In this document: piece by piece, positions 34,168-43,050 of the stretch
Numbering within the stretch: the stretch's first letter is position 1
How the letters are laid out: each line of letters begins with the position of its first letter
NCBI RefSeq assembly: GCF_029076695.1
Contig: NZ_JARFIK010000002.1
Coordinates: 310,001 to 374,000, forward strand
From: Adlercreutzia equolifaciens
Lineage (GTDB): Bacteria > Actinomycetota > Coriobacteriia > Coriobacteriales > Eggerthellaceae
Reading direction: 5' to 3'
Length of the DNA stretch: 64,000 nucleotides
The notes under the pieces: model-generated
Database searches by the model: none
What the model was told of the DNA's origin: nothing
Seen by the model: the letters and a program-made list of their open reading frames with translations, nothing else
Translations under genes and position numbers: made by a program

Positions 34168-35520
34168 ATGTTCGATAAGATTCTTGTCGCCAACCGCGGC
34201 GAAGTGGCCCTGCGCATCATGCGCGCTGCCCGCGAGCTGGGCGTGAAGACGGTGGCCGTGTACTCCACGGAGGATGCCGACACCTATCCGGTGCAGTACG
34301 CCGATGAGGCCGTCTGCATCGGTCCGGCCCCGTCCAACAAAAGCTACCTGGTCATGCCGTCCATCATCGCGGCCGCCAAGAACACCGGCGCCCAGGCTAT
34401 TCACCCGGGCTACGGCTTCTTGGCCGAGAACGCCGACTTCGCTCGCGCTTGCGCCGACAACGACCTGGTGTTCATCGGCCCGGCCCCCGACTGCATCGAT
34501 CGCATGGGCGACAAATCCAGCGCCCGTGAGACCATGAAGATGTGCGGCGTGCCCACGGTGCCCGGTTCCGACGGCTGCCTGGACACGGTGGAAGAGGCCG
34601 CGGCCTTCGCCGAGAAGGTGGGCTACCCCGTGCTCATCAAGGCCACGGCCGGCGGCGGTGGCAAGGGTATGCGCGAGGTGCACGACCCGGCCGATCTGGA
34701 GGCCCAGTACAAGGCGGCCCGCACCGAGGCCGGCGCGGCCTTCGGCAACGACGGCGTCTACCTGGAGAAGCTGGTGCTGCGTCCCCGCCACGTGGAGGTG
34801 CAGGTGCTGGCCGACGACCACGGCAACGCCGTGGCCCTGTGCGAGCGCGACTGCTCCATTCAGCGTCGTCACCAGAAGCTGCTGGAAGAGGCACCCTCGC
34901 CGGCGCTGTCCGAGCCCCTGCGCCGCGACATGATGAAGGCGGCCCTGAAGGCCGTGCGCGCCGTGGACTACAAGAACGCCGGCACCATCGAGTTTCTGCT
35001 TGACGAGCGCGGTCAGTTCTACTTCATGGAGATGAACACCCGCGTGCAGGTGGAGCATCCCGTCACCGAGGAGATCACCGGCACCGACATCATCAAGGAG
35101 CAGCTGCGCATTGCCTCCGGCGAGGCTATGAGCTGCGCCCATCGCGCGCCCTTCACACCGGCCGGCCATGCCATCGAGCTGCGCATCAACGCCGAGGATC
35201 CGGCCCACGGGTTCCGTCCGTGCCCGGGCAACGTGACGCGCTTCGAGCCTCCCGCGGGCCCTGGCGTGCGCGTGGAAACCTACCTGCGTCCCGGCTCGCG
35301 CATCTCTCCCTATTACGACTCCTTGGTGGCCAAGGTCATCGTGCACGGCCAGGATCGCGCCGAGGCCGTGGCCCGCGCCAAGCGTGCCCTCGATGAATTC
35401 GTCATTGAAGGAATTGCAACAACTATTCCATTCCATCAGCGTGTGCTCGAGAATGAGGTATTCTTGGACGGTGAAGCCACTACCGACTTCATCGAAACCC
35501 AGATGGGAGACGTATTATGA
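34168..35520 (+). CDS. accC: Biotin carboxylase
   Basis: This is the ATP-grasp enzyme that carboxylates the biotin of the partner carrier using bicarbonate. Motifs run in order: FDKILVANRGEVALRI; the glycine-rich ATP loop KATAGGGGKGMR; EMNTRVQVEHPVTE with active-site Glu, Arg and Glu; and LRINAEDP. The ATG at 34168 starts at the family N-terminus and gives 450 residues. It is two bases after the fusion gene and overlaps the Asp23 gene by four bases (ATGA), so it sits in one operon. Confidence 0.96.
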   Translation: MFDKILVANRGEVALRIMRAARELGVKTVAVYSTEDADTYPVQYADEAVCIGPAPSNKSYLVMPSIIAAAKNTGAQAIHPGYGFLAENADFARACADNDLVFIGPAPDCIDRMGDKSSARETMKMCGVPTVPGSDGCLDTVEEAAAFAEKVGYPVLIKATAGGGGKGMREVHDPADLEAQYKAARTEAGAAFGNDGVYLEKLVLRPRHVEVQVLADDHGNAVALCERDCSIQRRHQKLLEEAPSPALSEPLRRDMMKAALKAVRAVDYKNAGTIEFLLDERGQFYFMEMNTRVQVEHPVTEEITGTDIIKEQLRIASGEAMSCAHRAPFTPAGHAIELRINAEDPAHGFRPCPGNVTRFEPPAGPGVRVETYLRPGSRISPYYDSLVAKVIVHGQDRAEAVARAKRALDEFVIEGIATTIPFHQRVLENEVFLDGEATTDFIETQMGDVL

Positions 35521-35867
35521 CAAACGAAATGAGCGTGGAAGGCCTTTCCATCGCCCCCGGCGTCCTGGAAACCATCATTTCGGTGGCTGCCAGCGAGGTC
35601 GACGGCGTGGCGTCGCTGGGCTCTTTTGCCACCAGCGGCATTCGTTCCATGCTGGCCAGCAAGCCCTCTACCTCGGGCATCGAGGCCAACCTTGACGACG
35701 ATGGCAAGCTGCACGTGTCCATCCACGTCGAGGTCTACCACGGCTACGTGCTGCCCGATTTGGCGGCGGCCCTGCGCACGGCCATCGCCGAGTCTTTGAA
35801 GACCCAGGCCGGCATCGATGTGGACACGGTTGATGTCTACGTCGACGGCATCCAGTTCAAGTCCTAG
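35517..35867 (+). CDS. Asp23/Gls24 family protein (YqhY-like)
   Basis: This small (116-residue) protein of the Asp23 family shows IAPGVLETIISVAASEVDGVASL at the N-terminus and the conserved VYHGYVLPDLAAALR segment. In Bacillus the yqhY gene sits in the same accB-accC operon and its loss affects acetyl-CoA carboxylase control. The overlap with accC here suggests a similar link to biotin carboxylase. No membrane segment is present. Confidence 0.92.
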   Translation: MTNEMSVEGLSIAPGVLETIISVAASEVDGVASLGSFATSGIRSMLASKPSTSGIEANLDDDGKLHVSIHVEVYHGYVLPDLAAALRTAIAESLKTQAGIDVDTVDVYVDGIQFKS

Positions 35868-35875
35868 GCCTGTTT

Positions 35876-35903
35876 CGTTCGCCCGGCTTTCGCCGGGCGA
35901 ACG
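35876..35903. terminator. Perfect 12-bp hairpin after the Asp23 gene
   Basis: CGTTCGCCCGGC pairs perfectly with its complement around TTTC. No U-tract follows, so it may be a processing or attenuation hairpin rather than a strict terminator. Confidence 0.5.
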
Positions 35904-36036
35904 TCCCTTGACCAGCGCTTTGATGCTGGTCTGCCCGTTTTCCCGACGGCACTGAAGCTGTCGCAACGGGCCTGCGCGTGCCGCCGGGAGGCGGCGCCGT
36001 TTCAAGTCCTGCCCTTAGCAACCCAACGGAGCATTC

Positions 36037-36543
36037 ATGTCTGCCAGAAAACACGAGCGAACTCGCGATCGCGCCCATGCGGTGCAGGTTCTCTATACCA
36101 GCGAAATTCAAGGCAAGCCGGCCAGCCAGCTGCTGGAAAGCGGCCAGTGCCTCATCGAGGACGGCCCGTTGACCGACTATGCCCTGGGCCTGGTTCATGG
36201 CGTGGAAGAGCGCCTGGGCGACATTGACGCCCGCCTTGCCGCGGCGTCCGAGAACTGGGCGCTGTCGCGCATGCCCATTGTGGACCGCTCTATCCTGCGC
36301 CTGGCTACCTACGAGATGTTTCATGTGGATGACGTGCCCGTCTCCGTCTCTATCAACGAGGCGGTGGAGCTGGCGAAGGACTTCGGCGGCGAGGAGGACT
36401 CCCCGCGCTTTGTGAACGGCGTGCTCGGCCGCATTGCCCGCCAGATGGGCGAAGAGCCTCCCGCGACGGGGGCTTTGGCCGAGACGGCCGGGGCCATCGT
36501 CGGCGCCTCCGGCGCTGCCGCTGTGGTGCAGGTGGGGGTGTAG
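36037..36543 (+). CDS. nusB: Transcription antitermination factor NusB
   Basis: This is an all-helical RNA-binding protein that assembles with NusE on boxA of rRNA operons. ARKHERTRDRAHAVQVLY opens the protein, with RRLATYE-like (ILRLATYEMFHVDDVPVSVSINEAVELAKDFGGEEDSPRFVNGVLG) conserved in the second half. Its 168 residues include a non-conserved Ala/Gly-rich C-terminal tail. It lies between accC/asp23 and xseB as in Bacillus. Confidence 0.95.
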   Translation: MSARKHERTRDRAHAVQVLYTSEIQGKPASQLLESGQCLIEDGPLTDYALGLVHGVEERLGDIDARLAAASENWALSRMPIVDRSILRLATYEMFHVDDVPVSVSINEAVELAKDFGGEEDSPRFVNGVLGRIARQMGEEPPATGALAETAGAIVGASGAAAVVQVGV

Positions 36544-36547
36544 CCCC

Positions 36548-36877
36548 ATGGCCGAGCAGAGGGGGAGCGCCTTTGGCGAGGTGCAGGAACGCCTGAACCA
36601 GATTGTCGACGAGGTAAGCGCCGAGGACATTTCCCTCGACGACGCGCTCAAGCTCTATGAGGAGGCCGTGAAGCTGGGTCTTTCGGCCTGCGATCTGTCC
36701 GAGCAGGATATCGAGGCGCATTTGGCCGCCGAGGAAGAGTCTGCGGCGCCCTCCGCTTCGCCAGCAGAAAGCCCTCTGGCCGCAGAAGAAACGGCTGAGA
36801 ACCCCTCAACCTTTGCGACGGAGACTTCCTCGGGCACGTTCGATGCCCCGTCTGCGCCGGAAGCCCCGGCGGTGTAA
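36548..36877 (+). CDS. xseB: Exodeoxyribonuclease VII small subunit
   Basis: XseB is the small coiled-coil subunit of exonuclease VII. The core FGEVQERLNQIVDEVSAEDISLDDALKLYEEAVKLG is at residues 9-44 and is clear. An acidic, Ser/Pro/Ala-rich tail of about 50 residues follows, so the protein (109 residues) is longer than the usual 70-80. The ATG at 36548 is four bases past the nusB stop. The large subunit gene xseA, usually adjacent, is not next to it. Confidence 0.9.
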   Translation: MAEQRGSAFGEVQERLNQIVDEVSAEDISLDDALKLYEEAVKLGLSACDLSEQDIEAHLAAEEESAAPSASPAESPLAAEETAENPSTFATETSSGTFDAPSAPEAPAV

Positions 36878-36886
36878 GGAACCATT

Positions 36887-38767
36887 ATGGACGAGCCCCG
36901 CATTCTCGACGCCATCAACGCCCCCAGCGACCTCAAGGTGCTCACCAACGAGGAGCTGGCCATCCTGGCCCAGGAAATTCGCCAGGAAATTGTGGCCACC
37001 ACCTCGGTGACCGGGGGACACGTGGCCTCGTCTCTGGGGGCCGTGGACATCATCGTGGCCCTGGAGAGCCTCCTGGACATGCCACGCGATCGCGTGGTAT
37101 TCGACGTGGGGCATCAGGCCTACGCTCACAAGCTGCTCACCGGGCGCCGCGAGGCCTTCAAGACCTTGCGCACCTACGGCGGCATTTCGGGCTTCACCAA
37201 GCCCTCGGAGAGCATCTACGACGTGCATCCCTCCGGCCATGCGTCCGACTCGCTTTCGATTGCCACTGGCTTGGCCAAAGCGCGTCAGCTGAAGGGCACC
37301 AACGAGAAAGTGGTGGCCCTCATCGGCGACGCATCGCTGGCCGGCGGTATGGCCTTCGAGGCCCTCAACTACATGGGCAACGAGCAGCTGCCCCTGGTCA
37401 TCATCTTGAACGACAACGAGATGTCCATCTCGCGCAATGTGGGTGCCCTGATGAAGCACCTAGGCAATATTCGCGCCAACAGCCACTATCGCGAGGCGCG
37501 CGAGGGGCTGCAGGCGGCCATGGAGCAGGGTGGCCCCGCCGCTCGCGGCTTACTGGGCCTGGGCAAGAACATGAAGGAATCGCTTAAGCAGATGGTGATT
37601 CCCCATACCATGATCTACGAGGCCCTGGGCATTGTGTGCACCACGCCGGTGGATGGGCACAATATTGCCGAGCTGCGCGAGATGCTGTCTTTGGTGCTGG
37701 AGATGGACGGACCGGCGTTGGTGCACGTGGTCACGCGCAAGGGCGAGGGCTACGAGCCTGCCCGCCGCGATCCCGAGCGCTTCCACGGCGTTGGCCCCTA
37801 CGACATTGCCACGGGCCAATCGACGAAGCCGCCGGCGGCGTATCCCACCTACACTGAGGTCTTCGGCCGCGCCCTGGCGGCCGAGGCGGCCGACGATGCC
37901 GATGTGGTGGCTATCACCGCCGCTATGACCGGTGGCACGGGGTTGAAGCATTACGCGGCCCAGTTCCCCGACCGCTTTGTGGACGTGGGCATTGCCGAGG
38001 AGCAGGCCGTGGGCATGGCCGCGGGTCTGGCCTCTGGCGGCAAGAAGCCCGTGGTGGCCCTGTACTCCACCTTTATGCAGCGCGCTATCGACCAGATGAT
38101 CGTCGACTGCGCTCTGCCTTCGGCCAATGTGGTGTTCGCCTTGGATCGCGCCGGCTTGGTGGGCGATGACGGCCCCACCCATCACGGCGTGTTCGATCTG
38201 GTGTATATGCGCATGGTGCCCGGTATGCGCGTCATGGCTCCTTCCGACGAAGCCGAGCTGGTGCACGCCTTGCACACGGCCTTGGCCCTGGAGGGTCCGG
38301 TCTCGCTGCGCTACCCGCGCGGCACCGGTGAAGGTGCGGCACTTCCCGACGAGCCCCAGCGGTTGGAAGTGGGGAAGGCGCGCATCGTGCGCGAGGGCGG
38401 CGATGTGGCCCTGCTGGCCTTCGGCCGCATGGTGGGGCAAGCCCGCGCGGCTGCCGAGGTGCTGGCGGCTGAGGGCATCGAGGCCCGGGTGGTGGACATG
38501 CGCTGGGTAAAGCCGCTTGACGAAGAGGCCATTGCGGCAGCCGCAGCCACGCCGCTGGTGGTCACCATCGAGGAGGGCGTCATTGCCGGCGGTGCCGGCG
38601 AGGGCGTTCTCGAGGTGCTGGCGCGCCAGAACGCTACGGTGCCCACGCTTACCCTGGGCATTCCCGATCAGTTCGTGCCCCAAGGCCCTGTCAACCGGCT
38701 CTTTGCCGACCTGGGTCTCGACGCCGCCGGCATTGCTGCCGCCGTGCGCACGGCGCTAGCTGGCTAA
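36887..38767 (+). CDS. dxs: 1-deoxy-D-xylulose-5-phosphate synthase
   Basis: This is the thiamine-diphosphate enzyme joining pyruvate and glyceraldehyde 3-phosphate, the first step of the MEP isoprenoid pathway. Visible motifs include TGGHVASSLGAVD, FDVGHQAYAHKLLTGR, the ThDP/Mg motif GDASLAGGMAFEALN...NDNEMSIS and the catalytic Glu in GIAEEQAVGMAAG. DRAGLVGDDGPTHHG follows. Length (626) is normal. It follows xseB by nine bases and ends just before a strong terminator. Confidence 0.97.
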   Translation: MDEPRILDAINAPSDLKVLTNEELAILAQEIRQEIVATTSVTGGHVASSLGAVDIIVALESLLDMPRDRVVFDVGHQAYAHKLLTGRREAFKTLRTYGGISGFTKPSESIYDVHPSGHASDSLSIATGLAKARQLKGTNEKVVALIGDASLAGGMAFEALNYMGNEQLPLVIILNDNEMSISRNVGALMKHLGNIRANSHYREAREGLQAAMEQGGPAARGLLGLGKNMKESLKQMVIPHTMIYEALGIVCTTPVDGHNIAELREMLSLVLEMDGPALVHVVTRKGEGYEPARRDPERFHGVGPYDIATGQSTKPPAAYPTYTEVFGRALAAEAADDADVVAITAAMTGGTGLKHYAAQFPDRFVDVGIAEEQAVGMAAGLASGGKKPVVALYSTFMQRAIDQMIVDCALPSANVVFALDRAGLVGDDGPTHHGVFDLVYMRMVPGMRVMAPSDEAELVHALHTALALEGPVSLRYPRGTGEGAALPDEPQRLEVGKARIVREGGDVALLAFGRMVGQARAAAEVLAAEGIEARVVDMRWVKPLDEEAIAAAAATPLVVTIEEGVIAGGAGEGVLEVLARQNATVPTLTLGIPDQFVPQGPVNRLFADLGLDAAGIAAAVRTALAG

Positions 38768-38792
38768 GGGCGCGGTTTTTTCGAGCTTCTGC

Positions 38793-38824
38793 AAGCGGCC
38801 GACGGCTTCGTCGGCCGCTTTTTT
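38793..38824. terminator. Terminator between dxs and the convergent Fic-like gene
   Basis: A perfect 12-bp stem (AAGCGGCCGACG and complement) with loop GCTT and a T6 tail. The T run overlaps the stop codon of the minus-strand gene at 38823. Confidence 0.9.
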
Positions 38825-40031
38825 AACGGAGCACGGGTTTGTCCGTCAGGCCGTTCGGCCAGAAAATCTGACGCTTTCCCTGGTAGGCGGTGCGGCAATA
38901 GTCCAGCTCCACGAGGCGCTTGAGGTCGTCACGGGCCGTGGTGAGGGCCACATCGAACTGTTGGCGATAGGATCCGACGTCGATAACGAGGGTCGGGTCG
39001 TCGATCATGCGGTGGGCCAGCGCCACCTGGCGATGGTTGAGTCGGTAATCAAGGGAGATACGCTGCTTGCGCAGGGCCATTTCCTCCTCGGCGGCCAAAA
39101 GGGCGCGCTCCGCCTCAATGAGCGATTCCGTGATGAGGTCGATGAGCTCGAGCAGCTCCTCGGTGCGGTCGACGCCGAAGTCCCCCGCGGGAACGGCGTA
39201 GTTGGGGACGTGGTACGTGCTGTGCAGGCTCGAGAGCGGCACGAGCGAGAGGGCGGGCATACCGATGCGATGGCAGGCCGCATGGCGGCACGCCACCTCC
39301 ATAAGCCCATTGCAGGCGGGAAAAGGGCGGTGGTACCACATCACTTCCGAATGCATGAGCAGCCCGAACAAAGGATGCGTGCCCCAGCGCTGCAGGCCGG
39401 CCAAAATAGTCGGGGGAAGGGGCTGTTGCGACGGGGATTGGGGCGTCCAGGCGAAGGCGGTGCCTTCGGTGATGCGCTGAAGCACGCCCTCGTAGTCGCC
39501 GCGGCGCAGCGAGTTGGTTCCCTCGGCCGTTTCGCGAATAAAGCAGAGCGTGTTGGCTACCAGGCGCTCTCCACTGGTGCGGGGCGCCTCGCCGTGGACA
39601 ATGATGGCGCGCAGGGCCTCCGTGGGAAGAATCAGCTTGTCGCGCAGGGCAGCGGCGCGGATGTCCTCGAAGAGCCGCTGGTCGGGCAGGCCTTGGTGGG
39701 CGAGGCGTTGGGCGGCGTGCCAAAGGTGCGAATGGCTCGAGGCACGGCTGGCAATGTCGTGCATGGACACCAGCAGCGAGGGAGGGAGCAGCCAGTAATC
39801 GTCGCCGACGGCGCCGTACTGGGCGTTGAAGCGCGGAAAGCCGTTGATGCGCCGCATGAAGGTGATGAGCCGCGCCGTGGTCTCGTCGGCGATGCCGGTG
39901 ATGGAGGGAAGATCGTCGATGGCCTGGGGCGGAGCCGAGGCGGCCACGCTATCCTGCAGGGCGGCCAAAAAGGCGGGATCGTCGCAGGCGGCATCGAGAA
40001 GCTGCTTCATGGTAGGTTCGGAAACACCCAT
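38823..40031 (-). CDS. Degenerate Fic-fold protein with C-terminal winged helix
   Basis: This 402-residue protein has the helical layout of a Fic protein. It includes a segment LMHSEVMWYHRPFPACNGLMEVACR aligned to the HPFxDGNGRxxR loop. An arginine is inserted after the catalytic His, the acidic residue is Ala, the first Gly is Cys and the Arg is Leu. Nucleotidyl-transfer is therefore unlikely. The C-terminus (DVGSYRQQFDVALTTARDDLKRLVELDYC) is a winged helix like that at the end of class II Fic proteins, so a DNA-binding or sensing role is possible. The ATG is preceded by GGAAAGGA. Assignment is by pattern; structure comparison would settle it. Confidence 0.7.
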   Translation of the reverse strand: MGVSEPTMKQLLDAACDDPAFLAALQDSVAASAPPQAIDDLPSITGIADETTARLITFMRRINGFPRFNAQYGAVGDDYWLLPPSLLVSMHDIASRASSHSHLWHAAQRLAHQGLPDQRLFEDIRAAALRDKLILPTEALRAIIVHGEAPRTSGERLVANTLCFIRETAEGTNSLRRGDYEGVLQRITEGTAFAWTPQSPSQQPLPPTILAGLQRWGTHPLFGLLMHSEVMWYHRPFPACNGLMEVACRHAACHRIGMPALSLVPLSSLHSTYHVPNYAVPAGDFGVDRTEELLELIDLITESLIEAERALLAAEEEMALRKQRISLDYRLNHRQVALAHRMIDDPTLVIDVGSYRQQFDVALTTARDDLKRLVELDYCRTAYQGKRQIFWPNGLTDKPVLR

Positions 40032-40162
40032 GACATCCTTTCCAAGGCGTGGACAAGCTAAGAGAACTTGCCCATTATACGGAGCGCCCGCCGAGGAGCA
40101 GGGCGGGCGCGAAAGGTGATGAAAACTGTCAGATTTCCGATGCCGAAGGGAAACGTGCGGCG

Positions 40163-40828
40163 CTAGCGCACCTTGCGCTCCATCACGTAGTCGTCCATGA
40201 CGAAGCCCTCGCCAATGTCGGTTTCCACGGACTCGATGATTTCGAAGCCGTTGGCCTTATAGGCGCGGATGGCCATCTCGTTGTTCTTGTTGACGGTGAG
40301 GTACATAGCGTCCAGGCCGCGTTTGCGGCAGATCATCTCGTAAAAGCGGATGGTGGCCGAGGAGAATCCCTGGCCGCGGTGTTCCTTGAGCAGGTAGATC
40401 TTGGAGATGAAGAAGCGGTTGGTGGCCTTGTCCACGTAGCCGCCGGTGTAGCCCACGATGCGGGCCTCGGGAGCCGTGCGGGCGAAGTCCTCGGCGTCGC
40501 GCGCCAGCTCGGCGTCGCGATCGGACTCCACGGCGTCGTTGACGCGACCGGCGACGGTGTCCCCCTCGTCGTGGATGTCGGCCCCGTGGACCGCCTGGTC
40601 CAGCTCGCGGGGCGTTTCGTCCTCGCGGCTCATGACGAACCAGTATTCGTAGTTGTTGTCGGCAATGTCGGTGCGGAAGGCGTTCAAGCTCTGGAACTTC
40701 TCCACCATGTAGTCGGTTTGCTCTTGGCCGATGATGGCGGGCCAGTACTCGTTCCAGATAACGTAGGCCATATGGGCCAGCGCCTCAACTTCTTCGTCGC
40801 GCTCGACTTGCCTGAAAGATACGCTCAT
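40163..40828 (-). CDS. GNAT family N-acetyltransferase
   Basis: This acetyl-CoA-dependent acetyltransferase of 221 residues has an insertion (about residues 75-115) between the first strands, and the acyl-CoA loop is LLKEHRGQGFSSATIRFYE (about residues 145-163). YLTVNKNNEMAIRAYKANGFEIIE is the typical C-terminal GNAT motif. GAAAGGATG precedes the ATG. Its substrate cannot be told from the sequence. It stands alone between the Fic-like gene and amt. Confidence 0.88.
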   Translation of the reverse strand: MSVSFRQVERDEEVEALAHMAYVIWNEYWPAIIGQEQTDYMVEKFQSLNAFRTDIADNNYEYWFVMSREDETPRELDQAVHGADIHDEGDTVAGRVNDAVESDRDAELARDAEDFARTAPEARIVGYTGGYVDKATNRFFISKIYLLKEHRGQGFSSATIRFYEMICRKRGLDAMYLTVNKNNEMAIRAYKANGFEIIESVETDIGEGFVMDDYVMERKVR

Positions 40829-41205
40829 GGTTCATCCTTTCCTATAAGTGCGCGGGTCGCGCCTGGATTCGTTGCGCGGGCCTCATTGCGTCTCTTGTCC
40901 TGATTCTAGGGCTCTTGGGGGCCGTGCGCGATGCTTTCGCTGAGTTTTTAAACGTAATGTGACCATTTTCACGCAATTCTGGGCGCCTTCCGTGTTTCCA
41001 GAGCGTAACAAGCCGGGGTCGCACTCGTTAATACTCCTTTTTGAGCGAGTTAACAATCATCGATGACCTTTGTTCTCATGATGCGCCCGAGGAGAATAGG
41101 GGAAGCAAGTGGAGAAGGCGCCGGGTGAAAAGAAGTCGAGAAACCGAAAGGCTGTTTGTCGACCTCTGGTCACCGAAACGCGAACGACCAGGGAGGTTGA
41201 TGACA
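40829..41205. other. Gene-free region upstream of amt
   Basis: This is a divergent-promoter region of about 377 bases between the acetyltransferase and amt. The frame leading into amt is open but has no conserved start. It contains an anti-Shine-Dalgarno hairpin immediately before amt (see separate entry). Promoter elements are not clear. Confidence 0.6.
41162..41197 (+). promoter_or_regulatory. Hairpin sequestering the amt ribosome binding site
   Basis: ACCTCTGGTC (41162-41171) pairs with GACCAGGGAGGT (41186-41197), leaving a two-base bulge. The 3' arm contains the GGGAGG Shine-Dalgarno of amt. Formation would block initiation, suggesting control by a protein, metabolite or temperature. Confidence 0.55.
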
Positions 41206-42531
41206 ATGATTGATACGGGATCGACCGGGTTCATGCTGGTGTGCACCATGCTGGTGCTCCTCATGACGCCCGGTCTGGCGTTCTTCTATGGCGGCCTTTC
41301 GCGGCGCAAGAACGTGGTGAACACCATGGTAATGATCTTCGCCGTGCTGGGCATCGTGGGCGTCATCTGGGTGGTGTGCGGCTGGTCCTTCGCCTATGGT
41401 GGCGACGGATCGCTGCCCTTCTTCGGCGGTCTCGACCAGCTGGGCTGCTTGAGCGCGGTCAACGATGTCATGGCCGAGGCGGAGGGCGTGCCCGACGCCT
41501 ACGGCATCTTGGCCAGCCAGGGCGCCCTGGCGGCCGATCCTGCGCTGGGGGCGGTGTACCCGGCTATCATCGATATCGCGTTCCAGATGGCCTTCGCCAT
41601 GATCACCTGCGCTATTATCACCGGCGCAGTGGCCGGGCGCATGAAGTTCGGCGCGGTGTGCGCCTTTGTGGCCGTGTGGGTGGTGGTGGTCTACGCGCCC
41701 CTGGCCCATATGGTGTGGGGCGGGGAGGGCTCGCTTATCGGCGAGACCATCGGCGCCCTGGACTTCGCCGGCGGCGATGTGGTGCATATCTCCTCGGGTT
41801 TGACGGGCCTCATTCTGTGCCTGATGCTGGGGCAGCGCAAGGGCTTCGCCGTGCTGAGCTACCGCCCGCACAACGTGCCTTTCGTGGCCCTGGGCGCGGC
41901 GCTTCTGTGGTTCGGCTGGTTCGGGTTCAACGCCGGCTCGGAGTTCGCCGCCGACGGCGTGGCGGGGCTGGCGCTGCTGAACACCGTGGCGGCCAGTGCC
42001 GCCGGTGTGCTCTCCTGGCTTTTGGTGGAGCGCGTGAAAGTGGGGAAGTGCACCTTGGTGGGCGCCGCCACGGGCCTGGTGGCGGGCTTGGTGGCCATCA
42101 CCCCGGCGGCCGGGTTCGTGGAGCCCTGGGCGGCCTTGGTGATGGGCGCCATCGTGAGCCCCGTGGTATTCGGGGCCATCTCCGTGGCCAAGCGCAAGAT
42201 CGGCTACGATGATGCTTTGGATGCTTTCGGATGCCATTGCGTGGGCGGCATCGTAGGCGGTATCCTGACAGGCCTTTTCTGCGTGCCCAGCCTGTCGTGG
42301 ACCGATCACGGCGGCTTGCTGTACACCGGCGACTGGTCGCTGCTGGGAGCCCAGGTGCTCGGTATTGTGGTGACCATCTTGTTCGTGGTGGTGGCCGATG
42401 TGGTGCTGGGCTTTATCGTGAGGGCTTGCTTCAAGGGCAGCCTGCGCGTCAGCGCCGAGGACGAGGCCGTTGGCCTGGACGTGGCCATTCACGGCGAGTC
42501 GGCCTATCCGGCCTACCTGGGACTTGACTAG
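41206..42531 (+). CDS. amt: Ammonium transporter
   Basis: This is an Amt/Rh-family channel of 441 residues with eleven predicted helices. Twin pore histidines are visible in GDVVHISSGLTGL and FGCHCVGGIVGG. TPGLAFFYGGLSRRKN is the family signature near the N-terminus. The ATG at 41206 (nine bases after GGGAGG) is preferred; ATG at 41200 is too close. The frame upstream has no homology. A P-II gene (glnB) follows, as is usual, and would gate the channel according to nitrogen state. Confidence 0.94.
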   Translation: MIDTGSTGFMLVCTMLVLLMTPGLAFFYGGLSRRKNVVNTMVMIFAVLGIVGVIWVVCGWSFAYGGDGSLPFFGGLDQLGCLSAVNDVMAEAEGVPDAYGILASQGALAADPALGAVYPAIIDIAFQMAFAMITCAIITGAVAGRMKFGAVCAFVAVWVVVVYAPLAHMVWGGEGSLIGETIGALDFAGGDVVHISSGLTGLILCLMLGQRKGFAVLSYRPHNVPFVALGAALLWFGWFGFNAGSEFAADGVAGLALLNTVAASAAGVLSWLLVERVKVGKCTLVGAATGLVAGLVAITPAAGFVEPWAALVMGAIVSPVVFGAISVAKRKIGYDDALDAFGCHCVGGIVGGILTGLFCVPSLSWTDHGGLLYTGDWSLLGAQVLGIVVTILFVVVADVVLGFIVRACFKGSLRVSAEDEAVGLDVAIHGESAYPAYLGLD

Positions 42532-42593
42532 GAAGAACCTATGCGTTGCGGCCCTGGTGGGGTACTGGGGCGACGCTGATCGAAGGAGACAAC

Positions 42594-42932
42594 ATGAAGC
42601 GAGTAACGGCTATTGTGAGACCCGAGCGAATGGAGCCGCTGAAGGATGCCTTGTTTGCGGCGAATGTGTCGGGCATGACCATTTCCCAGGTGCATGGATG
42701 CGGCGCCCAGCACGGATGGACGGAGTACGTCCGTGGTACCGAGGTGCTGCTGAACATGGTGCCCAAGGTGAAGTTCGAGATTGTGGTGGACGACGGCGAC
42801 GTGGACGGCCTGGTGGACATCATCATTGGCGCGGCGCGCACCGGTGAAGTGGGTGACGGCAAGATTTTCGTGGCTCCTGTGGAGGAAGTGATTCGCATTC
42901 GCACAGGCGAGCGCGGGGAAGAGGCGGTGTAG
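42594..42932 (+). CDS. glnB: Nitrogen regulatory P-II protein
   Basis: This is a 112-residue P-II signal protein. It has the usual N-terminal KRVTAIVRPERM and the ferredoxin-like PKVKFEIVVDD segment with T-loop between residues 36 and 55. The T-loop residue at position 51, the uridylylated tyrosine of Escherichia coli GlnB, is valine here, and residue 49 is threonine. Signalling through uridylylation at that site is therefore not possible. Adenine-nucleotide and 2-oxoglutarate binding residues are broadly kept (GKIFVAPVEEVIRIRTGE). It follows amt and probably controls it. GGAGAC precedes the ATG. Confidence 0.93.
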   Translation: MKRVTAIVRPERMEPLKDALFAANVSGMTISQVHGCGAQHGWTEYVRGTEVLLNMVPKVKFEIVVDDGDVDGLVDIIIGAARTGEVGDGKIFVAPVEEVIRIRTGERGEEAV

Positions 42933-43050
42933 ACGGCCGAGCATCTCGTCGGGTCGCGCCGCCTGGCCCACACTGGCGACCTGCGGAGGGCTTGGGATTT
43001 CTTTCTTGCCCCAAGAAGGTAGAATAGGGGAAAAGCGAGAAAGGAATCCC

